This document shows positions 58,901 through 64,000 of a stretch of DNA of 64,000 nt, one piece after another. The notes beneath the pieces are model-generated. The model made no database searches. It saw nothing but the letters and a program-made list of their open reading frames with translations, and was not told where the DNA came from. Position 1 is the first letter of the stretch, and each line of letters begins with the position of its first letter. This stretch comes from Dermatemys mawii (lineage: Eukaryota; Chordata; Testudines; Dermatemydidae). Both the position numbers and the translations under genes were made by a program. The stretch lies in contig ML677343.1 of assembly GCA_007922305.1 (NCBI GenBank), positions 33,509,753 to 33,573,752 of the forward strand, given 5' to 3'.

Positions 58901-61900
58901 TCTCCGGCCTGGCGGGTGAAGTACGAGATCGTGAGAGGGAACGAAGGGGGCTTTTTCACCGTAGCCACGGATCCCAACAACAACAACGGGCTCCTGAAAA
59001 CTGCCCGGGTGAGTCCTAGCGCCGCCTTGACGTGACTGACTTGGAAAATCCTGCAGTCCGGTGGGGACGTCTCCCGGGGTCCTCGGCTGCACGGCTTCCC
59101 CCTCCTGCACGCACCCACATTCCCTCCCAGAACGTAAACCCGCTCAGCCCGCCACTGCTCTCAGCTGCAGGAGCACGACCCCCAGCACAACTCCCAGTCC
59201 CGGTCCCCAGAGCCCTGCCGCATGCGAGTCCTTCCGTGGGGTTGCAGGGGCTGACCCTCAGCCACCCCACGGCCAGCTCTGCTGAGACTTACTCTTCTGA
59301 ATCTCTCCCCAGCACTGCCCGAGGGCCGGGGGCATCTGGCAGGACTGACTCGGGGCTTTAGGTTCCCGAACTTTCTCCCTTCCGCCTCCGGATTTGTTAG
59401 GGACTCCCAGGCCCTGTGAGACTGTGCCAAAGAGCAGGGAGGGAGTGTGGTCAAGGGATTAGACCAGGGGACTGGGAGCTGAGCAATCCGATCACAGAAC
59501 TTCAGTGCTTCCTTATCCCCGTCAGTGCGGTGGGATGGGTCTCTGGGGCCCGTGTGTGTGGAGCACTCGGGAGGCCTCGGACGAAAGGACCCAGGGAAGG
59601 GCATAGCACTCTCAACGGACCTTCCCGAAGCGAGCCTGCTGATGGCAGAGTTCCTCCGTCGCTGGGTGAGCGTGGGTCCTTTCTCCCAGGGCAGGATCAA
59701 TAGCCTCTCGGGGAATTCTCCCTGGCATTAGCAGGGTTTCAGTTTTGTCCCTCATGGAAAGCTGACTCCTTCCTTTGCATCCTTTCCAGGGCCTGGATTT
59801 CGAGGTGCAAAGCCAGTTCATCCTCAACATTATCGCAGTGAACGACGTTCCCTTCTCCGTGCCCCTCCCGACTTCCACAGCCACCGTCACGGTGGACGTG
59901 GAGGATGTGAACGAAGACCCGGTCTTTGATCCGCCTATCAAGACCGCAGTGGTCTCGGAGGACTTGCCTGTGGGACAGCAAGTCACCTCCTACACGGCCC
60001 GGGATCCAGATAAGGACCAGATGCAGACAATCACGTAAGGGCGGGAATGCTGCAGATAGGCCTTGGCAGGCCACAGGCACTGAGCTCACAGCAGCCATTT
60101 GATTTGTGCATCAGCTGCTCAGGCCACTCCAAATCAGTCCAGAAATGCTGCACAGCAAACACCATGTGGTTTGTGCCTGGCCTTTCCGGGCCCCATGGAC
60201 CCAGGGGAGAGCCGGGCACTAAGGAGGTTCTGATTGCTGGCAAACTCCTCCTTCCTGCATCACAAATCTCAACTGGCTCTCTTGAAAGGAAAGAGAGGCA
60301 AAGTCTCCAGGCAGATCAGTGGTACGTTCCCCTGCCAAAACTCAGCCCTAACTTTGCACCGTCCACCTTCATACTTGAAAACTGGGTAACTGGAAATATA
60401 CTGAGCTGGCTGTTTGCCCAGCTCACCAAGCAGATCCGGGGCGTAGCTACGTGTGAGGCACAGCCAAGCCACCCACAGCTCCAGGCAAATCAGGCTGCTG
60501 CCGGGTGACACGAAGGCCTGGGCGATGCTACAGAGTGAGGCTGACGTAAGGTAGCTTACGTCTAAAATGTAGCTCCCGCCGATGTAAGTCTCCCACTGCA
60601 CCGACTTGACTTGACTTGATGCTGCCTCTGGGAGAGTTGTAGTTTTTTGTCAACGCAGTGTTCCTGTAGACACTGTGTCACTGACCTTGCCTGTGGGCTG
60701 CCAGCTCTGCATGGGGCTCAAAGCTGGACTCCCAGCACCAGAGCTCCCAGGCCCGGGGCAGCAGGGCTCCAGATGTCAGTGCCCCACTGAAGCCGCTGGC
60801 AGAAGGAGCAAGTGTGGCGGTGACACAGTGCGTTAATGACTGTGCTGGCTGAATGTCGACTTCACGCTGTAGTGTAGGCAGGGCCAGATCCTCCCATCCA
60901 CCCCGCTCCTGGGCTCTTCCCTTCAGTTCCCTTCCGCTGTGTGCGCTTGGTACCATTCTTCCCCTCTCGCTGGCTGGAGGGCACGGAAACGGCCCTTCTG
61001 GGCTGAAACGAGACAAGCTGCGTTCCTGCCAGCGCTCTGCGAGAGAGAGGGAACCCGAGAGCCCTCGGCAGGGTGGTGACCGGCCCTCTCCTGCAGGGGA
61101 CATAAGCAGGAAAGGGGCCAGTTGTTTATATTCACTAGCCTTGTTTGCTAGAGTTCAGCCTTAAACTCTCACTGGCAATTTCATTTCATGCTCCCATAGA
61201 GCATCGCCCACCTGCTCAGCCCCTGCATACCCCACCCCCCATGCTGGACGTTTCTCCTCATACCTGCTTGCCCCCCCCTCCAGGTACAGCATTGGGAATG
61301 ACCCGGCAGGGTGGCTGGCTATTGACCCCCAAAATGGCATCATCACGGCAAAAGCCCCTCTGGACAGGGAGTCGAGCTTCGTAGTCAACAGCATTTACAA
61401 GGCCATCATCCTGGCTGTTGACAATGGTAAAGACCCGCAGGTTTCTCTTGTTTCGGGTCCCTGGTCTCTGTTTGAGTGATGTGCTGTACGGCGGGATTGC
61501 TCGCAACTCTCCGGCAGCAGCGCCGCCTTCATGCTGTGTTTGGATAGACACCCCTGGCTAGAGAAAAGGGTTCAAATCTCACCTCATACTTAACACGGCG
61601 GCTTTCCAAGTCCTGCACCGCTCCACAGAGTGGAGAGCACATTGCTGCTACCCCGGCGGTGTGGGAGGGGGCGAACGAGCCCCTGGCCACACTGTGTAAT
61701 GTTGTGGAACAGGAAAAGGAGAAATAGTGCCACTGCAGGGACCCAAGCGGGGACGTGACCAGGACATCAGGGCTAATGCCACAGGAAATGTAATGGCCCC
61801 ATGTGGTCTGCACTCTGCTGAGAGACAGAGACGGATTAAATGAGAGCTATGGGAACACTCACTAAAGCATGGCACTGTTTAAGGCGGGAGTGGACAAACT

Positions 61901-63884
61901 ACAGCCTGGGGTCCATGTCTGGCCGATCAGACCTTTTAATCCGGCCCTTCAGCTCCTGCCAGAGAGCAGGATCAGGGCTCCTGGAAGCAGCAGCATGTCC
62001 CGCATCCAGCTCCTATGTGGAGGGTCAGCCAGGGGGCTCTGCACGCTGCCCCCTCCCCAAGTGCTGGCTCTGCAGCTCCTGCAGCCAGTGGGGGACATGC
62101 CGCTGCTTCCAGGAGCCTGCCCAGAGCCCCTGACATCCTCCCGTGACCCGTCCCCCTGCTCCAGCTTGGAGCCTGATCCCTCTCCTGTCCTCCAAAGCCC
62201 TTGGTCCCAGCCTGGAACACCCTTCTGCACTCCAAGCCCCTCATCCCCCAGCGCCGCCCCCCCAGCTACAGCCCTCACCCTCCCTTCCCTCCCAAACCCC
62301 TTGCCCCAGCCCAGAGCCCCTCCTGCACCCTGAACTCCTCATTTCTAGCCCCAGCCCAGAGCCCCCAACCCCATCCGGAGCCCTTACCCCCACACCTGAA
62401 CTCATCCCCCAATTTTGTGAGCATTCATGGCGCGCCATACAATTTCCATACCCAGATGTGGCCCTTGGCCATCAGCTGAGCTCCCCCCACCCCAGCCCAT
62501 CTGATCACAAGGTTCTCCCCCGTGCAGTGCTCAGACGCAGGTGTGGGAGGTGGCTGGGTGGCAGTGCAGGGGCGTGTGGGACTCTAGGGACCCCTGCGCT
62601 GAGCCATGGCGTCGCTCTCTCCTAGGTAAGCCGCCGGGCACGGGCACGGGGACCCTGCTCCTGACCCTCGAGGACGTGAATGACAATGGGCCAGTGCCAG
62701 ATCCGCGGGAATTTGAAATCTGCAGTCGGAACCCAGTGGTCCAGACGTTAAGTATTGTGGACTTGGACCTTCCCCCGAACACCGGCCCCTTCAAGGCGGA
62801 GCTGCTGCACGGCTCCGGCTCCAACTGGACAGCAACTGTGAACCCACAGGGTAAGGGGCTGGGCCGCTGGGCGCCCCTCTCGGCGTGTCCTGCTGCGCCC
62901 CCGCCCCGGCCTTCCGGAGCAGTCAGCTGGGGGGGAACTCCCTCCGCACGGGTCTTCCCACTCGGGCTGGTGGCCCAGGGGCTGCGGGGTAGAACTGGGC
63001 CCATTCGCCGGTTCTTCGTTGCTTTGTTTGACTTGCGAAACCGCCTGTGGAGCCACAAAGCCTTTCCAGTGACGGCTTGTGCGCCGCCCCACCCCCAGCG
63101 GAGCGAGGGGCAGGGACCCCAGTCTCCTCTGGGGCCTGGTGCGTTCTCACTAACCTGCCCCCACCCCCACCCCCACCCCAAAGGAGAATGTGAGAACTCT
63201 GGAGCAGGCATGTGTCTGCTGGGCCACTCTTCTGGTCCCAGCCAATCCTGCTGGTCTGAGGGTAGAGCCCCCCTGGGAAGGGTCCTGAATGTTTGAAGGG
63301 AGAAGGGGGCTCAGTCACTCCCGCTGGGCCTGCTGGTTGTAGCCGTTCGCAGCTCAACCCCTCTAATGCCCCCAGTGCCAGTCACACCGCCAGCTGTAAG
63401 GGTTGCTAGCTTCCCCCCACCCCTATGAAACCTCCCTGCAGGAGCTGGGCTCTGCGGACAGCCCGGCTCTCCCAGCGGGGAGGCTGCTCTGCAGTGGGTC
63501 TGGCCATAGAGCTGGAGGGGCTGGTGGCTTTGGCCTCCCGCCATGCCGGGGTCCTGCAGCAGGGCTGATGTGGCGTGGCCAGGCCTCGGTGCTGAGACTG
63601 CCTGTCACTGTCCCCGGAGCTTGTTTCCGACTCGCGCCCTGAATCCTGCTCTCCCCCAGGAGACAGCCTGGCCTTAAAGCTAACCAAATACCTGGAGCCA
63701 GGGGAATACAGCATCTTCCTGCAGCTGGTGGACGGCCAGGGTAAATCCCAGCTGACAACTGTCAAAGCCAAAGTGTGCGACTGTGAGGGGGAAGCCAGGA
63801 ACTGCGAGAAGAGAGCAGCCATCGCGGGCGGCCTGGGGATCCCGGCCATCCTGGGGATTCTCGGGGGAATCCTTGCCTTGCTGA
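28750..63884 (+). CDS. CDH1: CDH1, E-cadherin (L-CAM-like), exons 1-13, 3' partial
   Basis: Principal epithelial homophilic adhesion receptor of adherens junctions. Joined exons: 28750-28803, 29628-29742, 51275-51492, 53079-53210, 54404-54559, 55676-55820, 56573-56748, 58099-58227, 58823-59008, 59790-60034, 61284-61426, 62626-62850, 63660-63884. That is 716 codons plus one base, all GT-AG, phases consistent. Contents: signal peptide, prodomain, furin site RKRQKR before DWVIPP, EC1-EC5 and the start of the membrane helix. The start ATG is chosen because '[18 protein letters not shown]' aligns with the known CDH1 leader and the exon junction after Gln is in the same place. Identity is supported by exon 2 ('[18 protein letters not shown]'), '[20 protein letters not shown]', position downstream of CDH3 and the very long intron 2. 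Exons 14-16 lie beyond the window. Confidence 0.93.
29628..29742 (+). CDS. CDH1: CDH1 exon 2 (signal cleavage, prodomain start)
   Basis: 115 bp, phase 0 to 1, exactly the human length. Encodes '[20 protein letters not shown]' and '[18 protein letters not shown]'. Acceptor GGTATCAG, donor GTAAGG. Confidence 0.93.
29840..29935 (+). mobile_element. CR1-like LINE 3' fragment
   Basis: 'TTAAGGCCAGAAGGGACCAC' with 'TGTGATGGTTCCGTCTGCCC' resembles a turtle CR1 subfamily 3' end. It begins just 100 bp after exon 2. Diverged, boundaries approximate. Confidence 0.5.
31551..31861. mobile_element. hAT MITE, 311 bp
   Basis: Ends CAGGGGTTGGCAACCT and AGGTTGCCTACCCCTG are inverted repeats (15 of 16), flanked by a perfect 8-bp duplication CTGTGGAG (31543-31550 and 31862-31869). 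AT-rich interior. Confidence 0.92.
32405..32475 (+). mobile_element. CR1-like LINE 3' fragment
   Basis: 'GAGATTCTGTGGCCTGCGTT' and 'AGACTAGATGTTCATCATGG' plus 'TCCCTTCTGACGTC' match a CR1 3' terminus. Short and diverged. Confidence 0.55.
34255..34345 (+). mobile_element. Penelope-like terminal repeat
   Basis: 'CATCTGAAGAAGTGAATTTT' and 'CCCACAAAAGCTTATGTCCA' followed by 'TTGTCTTTAAGGTGTCACTG' is the same terminal motif as at 24484-24560 and 8107-8290. Isolated copy. Confidence 0.55.
34550..34972 (+). repeat. 40-bp minisatellite with 10-N assembly gap
   Basis: Units begin GGCAGGTA at 34561, 34601, 34641, 34681, 34728, 34768, 34808, then (after Ns at 34826-34835) 34865, 34905 and 34945. Unit motif GGCAGGTACCGGGATCAAAC followed by CATCCTCTCACGTACGAGGT. 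One unit is 47 bp because of a GGCCACT insertion also seen just before the array. The fixed 10-N run shows the array length is unresolved. Confidence 0.95.
35078..35175 (+). mobile_element. MIR-type SINE fragment
   Basis: 'CTTAGTGGACTGAGCATAGG' with 'GAGTTTGAGCGCTGGCGCTG' and 'GGGTCACTTCTCC' resembles the tRNA-related head and core of MIR-like SINEs. Diverged. Confidence 0.5.
36339..36726 (-). mobile_element. Probable degraded solo LTR
   Basis: Shares with the LTR at 45877-46441 the order: TGTCACGG terminus, 'CAGCCAGTAGATCAGAAGG' plus 'TTTATT' (inverse of the AATAAA segment), 'CAGAGCTTGTCAGTAC', 'TTGTTCACTTCC' and 'CAGGTTACAGCTCCAGGTAT'. No clean target duplication was found and the right boundary is uncertain. 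Confidence 0.55.
41371..41670. mobile_element. hAT MITE (same family as 47557-48363)
   Basis: Begins CAGGGATTCTCGAACTTC and ends CATTTTGAGAATGCCGCCTG, weak inverted repeats. 'TTCTGACAAC' near the start and 'CCATTAAAACTGG' near the end are shared with the later element. No matching target duplication was found. Confidence 0.6.
42676..43138. mobile_element. hAT element, non-autonomous, 463 bp
   Basis: Begins CGGGGCGGCCAAC and ends GTGGCCACCCCTG (inverse CAGGGGTGGCCAC). It is flanked by a perfect 8-bp duplication CCTTAGGT (42668-42675 and 43139-43146). No transposase frame. Confidence 0.92.
44230..44342 (+). mobile_element. MIR-type SINE fragment
   Basis: 'GTTTGTTCCTGGCTCTGCTG' and 'TTGCACAAGTCACTTCACCT' match the MIR core. 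Diverged, boundaries approximate. Confidence 0.6.
45102..45360. mobile_element. hAT MITE, 259 bp
   Basis: Ends CAGTGGTCTTCAAACT and AGTTTGAAGAGCGCTG are inverted repeats (14 of 16). Flanks CCCCAGGT (45094-45101) and CCCTAGGT (45361-45368) agree in 7 of 8. GC-rich interior, unlike the AT-rich 31551 element. Confidence 0.82.
45877..46441 (-). mobile_element. Solo LTR, 565 bp
   Basis: On the minus strand starts TGTGACGGAGCAGG and ends CTCTGTAACA, with 'CTAATAAACCTCTGTTTTAC' as the polyadenylation segment. Clearly the same family as 47663-48242. Flanks CTCTT and CCCTT agree in 4 of 5. No internal retroviral sequence. Confidence 0.8.
47557..48363. mobile_element. hAT MITE interrupted by a solo LTR
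   Basis: Begins CAGGGTTCTCAAACTTC and ends CAGTTTGAGAACCAGTG, inverted repeats of the CAGTGGTTCTCAAACT class. The body is split by the LTR at 47663-48242. No matching target duplication of its own was found. Confidence 0.72.
47663..48242 (+). mobile_element. Solo LTR, 580 bp
   Basis: Starts TGTGAGGGAATAG and ends CACTCCGTGACA. It is flanked on both sides by GGGGG (47658-47662 and 48243-48247), a 5-bp target duplication. 'CATAAATCTCTGTTTTAC' marks the (mutated) polyadenylation segment. A 15-bp direct duplication GTGCAGACCCACGGG occurs at 48001-48030. Confidence 0.83.
49613..49640. repeat. (TTCCC)n microsatellite
   Basis: About five and a half perfect CCCTT units in CDH1 intron 2. Confidence 0.9.
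51275..51492 (+). CDS. CDH1: CDH1 exon 3 (prodomain)
   Basis: 218 bp, phase 1 to 0; the human exon is 6 bp longer as I recall it. Encodes '[20 protein letters not shown]' and '[20 protein letters not shown]'. Acceptor CTCTCTGCAG, donor GTATGG. Confidence 0.93.
52363..52930 (+). mobile_element. CR1-like LINE fragments, blocks out of order
   Basis: 52363-52600 ('TGGTCGCCCCATCTCAGAAA', 'AGGCTCAGAGAAGGGCAGCA', 'GACAGAGGTCTATAAAATCC') corresponds to a region that in CR1 elements lies downstream of 52607-52930 ('TGCAAAGTAATGCACCTTGG', 'ATCTTGGAGTCACTGTGGAT'). Either two fragments sit side by side or one copy is rearranged. In CDH1 intron 3. Confidence 0.6.
53079..53210 (+). CDS. CDH1: CDH1 exon 4 (furin site, start of EC1)
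   Basis: 132 bp, phase 0/0, four codons shorter than human. 'GRKRQKR' is the convertase site, followed by [18 protein letters not shown] with Trp2 and the calcium-binding PENE. Confidence 0.95.
53535..54235 (+). mobile_element. CR1 LINE 3' end with ORF2 C-terminal relic
   Basis: A 189-codon frame (53572-54141) includes '[20 protein letters not shown]', '[20 protein letters not shown]' and '[19 protein letters not shown]', the C-terminal end of a CR1 reverse-transcriptase protein. It is followed by the CR1 3' end 'GAGGTCCCTTCCAACCCTGA' and the short repeat TTCTATGATTCTATGA. 5'-truncated, as usual for LINEs; sits in CDH1 intron 4. Confidence 0.92.
54404..54559 (+). CDS. CDH1: CDH1 exon 5 (EC1)
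   Basis: 156 bp, phase 0/0. '[20 protein letters not shown]' and '[20 protein letters not shown]'; LDRE is the calcium ligand motif. Confidence 0.96.
54893..55050 (+). repeat. 40-bp GC-rich tandem repeat with 10-N gap
   Basis: Units AGCCCCCGGGAGAACCGGGC plus CCAGAGCGCGCTGAGGGCCC at 40-bp spacing (54968, 55008, ending 55048), with at least one unit before the Ns at 54958-54967. In CDH1 intron 5. Array length is unresolved. Confidence 0.93.
55676..55820 (+). CDS. CDH1: CDH1 exon 6 (EC1-EC2 junction)
   Basis: 145 bp, phase 0 to 1. HAV motif in [10 protein letters not shown], linker '[16 protein letters not shown]', then '[10 protein letters not shown]'. Confidence 0.96.
56573..56748 (+). CDS. 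CDH1: CDH1 exon 7 (EC2)
   Basis: 176 bp, phase 1 to 0. '[20 protein letters not shown]' with DAD ligands; ends 'VIAPGLDRE'. Confidence 0.96.
57185..57479. mobile_element. PIF/Harbinger-type MITE, 295 bp
   Basis: Ends GGCCTGGTCTACACTA and TAGTGTAGACAAGGCC are inverted repeats, flanked by TAA on both sides (57182-57184 and 57480-57482), the TWA duplication of PIF/Harbinger. Inside is an 11-bp perfect stem ATCGATTTATC / GATAAATCGAT (57388-57398 and 57416-57426). Confidence 0.88.
57552..57705. mobile_element. hAT MITE, 154 bp
   Basis: Ends CAGGGCTGGCTC and GAGCCGGCCCTG (inverted, 11 of 12), flanked by a perfect 8-bp duplication CACTGGAG (57544-57551 and 57706-57713). In CDH1 intron 7. Confidence 0.92.
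58099..58227 (+). CDS. CDH1: CDH1 exon 8 (EC2-EC3 junction)
   Basis: 129 bp, phase 0/0. '[20 protein letters not shown]' and the linker '[13 protein letters not shown]'. Confidence 0.95.
58823..59008 (+). CDS. CDH1: CDH1 exon 9 (EC3)
   Basis: 186 bp, phase 0/0, one codon longer than human. '[20 protein letters not shown]', '[15 protein letters not shown]' and an Asn run in '[13 protein letters not shown]'. The EC3 'PENE' of CDH3 is RENE here. Confidence 0.94.
59790..60034 (+). CDS. CDH1: CDH1 exon 10 (EC3-EC4)
   Basis: 245 bp, phase 0 to 2. '[20 protein letters not shown]', the linker '[11 protein letters not shown]' and '[20 protein letters not shown]'. Confidence 0.95.
60515..60885. mobile_element. 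Possible MITE, 371 bp
   Basis: Begins GGCCTGGGCGATGCTACAG and ends CTGTAGTGTAGGCAGGGCC, which are imperfect inverted repeats similar to the Harbinger-type ends at 57185. Flanking trinucleotides do not match cleanly. Confidence 0.45.
61284..61426 (+). CDS. CDH1: CDH1 exon 11 (EC4)
   Basis: 143 bp, phase 2 to 1. '[20 protein letters not shown]', '[19 protein letters not shown]', ending VDNG. Confidence 0.94.
61883..62494. mobile_element. hAT element, degraded, about 0.6 kb
   Basis: 'GAGTGGACAAACTACAGCCT' and 'AGACCTTTTAATCCGGCCCT' near the left end, with 'TGTGAGCATTCATGGCGCGC' and 'CCATACCCAGATGTGGCCCT' near the right end, resemble a common turtle hAT family with CAGGGGTGGGCAAAC ends. Termini have decayed and no target duplication was found. 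In CDH1 intron 11. Confidence 0.6.
62626..62850 (+). CDS. CDH1: CDH1 exon 12 (EC4-EC5)
   Basis: 225 bp, phase 1 to 1. '[20 protein letters not shown]', '[20 protein letters not shown]' with the first EC5 cysteine, and a possible sequon NWT in '[10 protein letters not shown]'. Confidence 0.95.
63660..63884 (+). CDS. CDH1: CDH1 exon 13 (EC5, start of transmembrane helix)
   Basis: 225 bp, phase 1 to 1. '[20 protein letters not shown]', the cysteine cluster '[11 protein letters not shown]', then '[19 protein letters not shown]' opening the membrane helix. Donor GTGAGT. This is the last exon in the window. Confidence 0.95.
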
Positions 63885-64000
63885 GTGAGTACCACGGCGG
63901 AGTCCCCTCGCCCCAGGCAGAGGCAAAGAGCCTCACGTGTGTGTCTCAAAATGCCTTCACCTCAGAAGCACGGCACGGCACGGCACTTGCTGCTGAAATG
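63885..64000 (+). other. CDH1: CDH1 intron 13, start
   Basis: Intron sequence to the window edge. It includes a small (CGGCA)n repeat near 63967-63982. Exon 14 is not reached. Confidence 0.8.

Noticed and set aside
62531..63211. 226-codon antisense frame
   Set aside because: Opposite CDH1 exon 12 and a GC-rich intron; no domain.

Overview
The window is vertebrate nuclear DNA: multi-exon genes with GT-AG introns, a CpG-rich promoter and many interspersed repeats. The repeats are CR1 LINE 3' ends, a tRNA-derived SINE with a CR1-like tail, hAT and PIF/Harbinger-type MITEs, a Penelope-like element and solo LTRs. This mix fits a reptile, most probably a turtle and less probably a crocodilian. Species assignment is inference, because no search was possible.

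Two classical (type I) cadherin genes lie head to tail on the + strand. The first is CDH3 (P-cadherin; B-cadherin in birds). Its exons 3-16 run from 6861 to the stop codon at 17746, followed by a 3' UTR with AATAAA at 18149 and 18496. Exons 1-2 were not found and probably lie before the window. The second is CDH1 (E-cadherin; L-CAM in birds). Its exons 1-13 run from the ATG at 28750 to 63884, and exons 14-16 (most of the cytoplasmic tail) lie past the window end. The same tandem order is known in mammals and birds. Every exon length, intron phase and domain boundary found here fits the classical cadherin plan.

Layout: 1-6860 is inferred CDH3 intron 2. 6861-18530 is the CDH3 body. 18531-28400 is intergenic and holds a Penelope-like fragment and a 751-bp hAT element. 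28405-28900 is the CDH1 CpG island with three CACCTG E-boxes and exon 1. 29743-51274 is the 21.5-kb CDH1 intron 2, loaded with solo LTRs, hAT MITEs and a 40-bp minisatellite. 51275-63884 is CDH1 exons 3-13.

Both proteins are single-pass, calcium-dependent adhesion receptors. Each has a prodomain cut at a furin site to expose Asp1-Trp2, then five EC repeats and a transmembrane helix. The p120/beta-catenin-binding tail is seen here only for CDH3. I found no unknown protein system. The most unusual material is the nested and precisely bounded transposon insertions, and the strong resemblance between the two paralogues around the EC3-EC4 junction.
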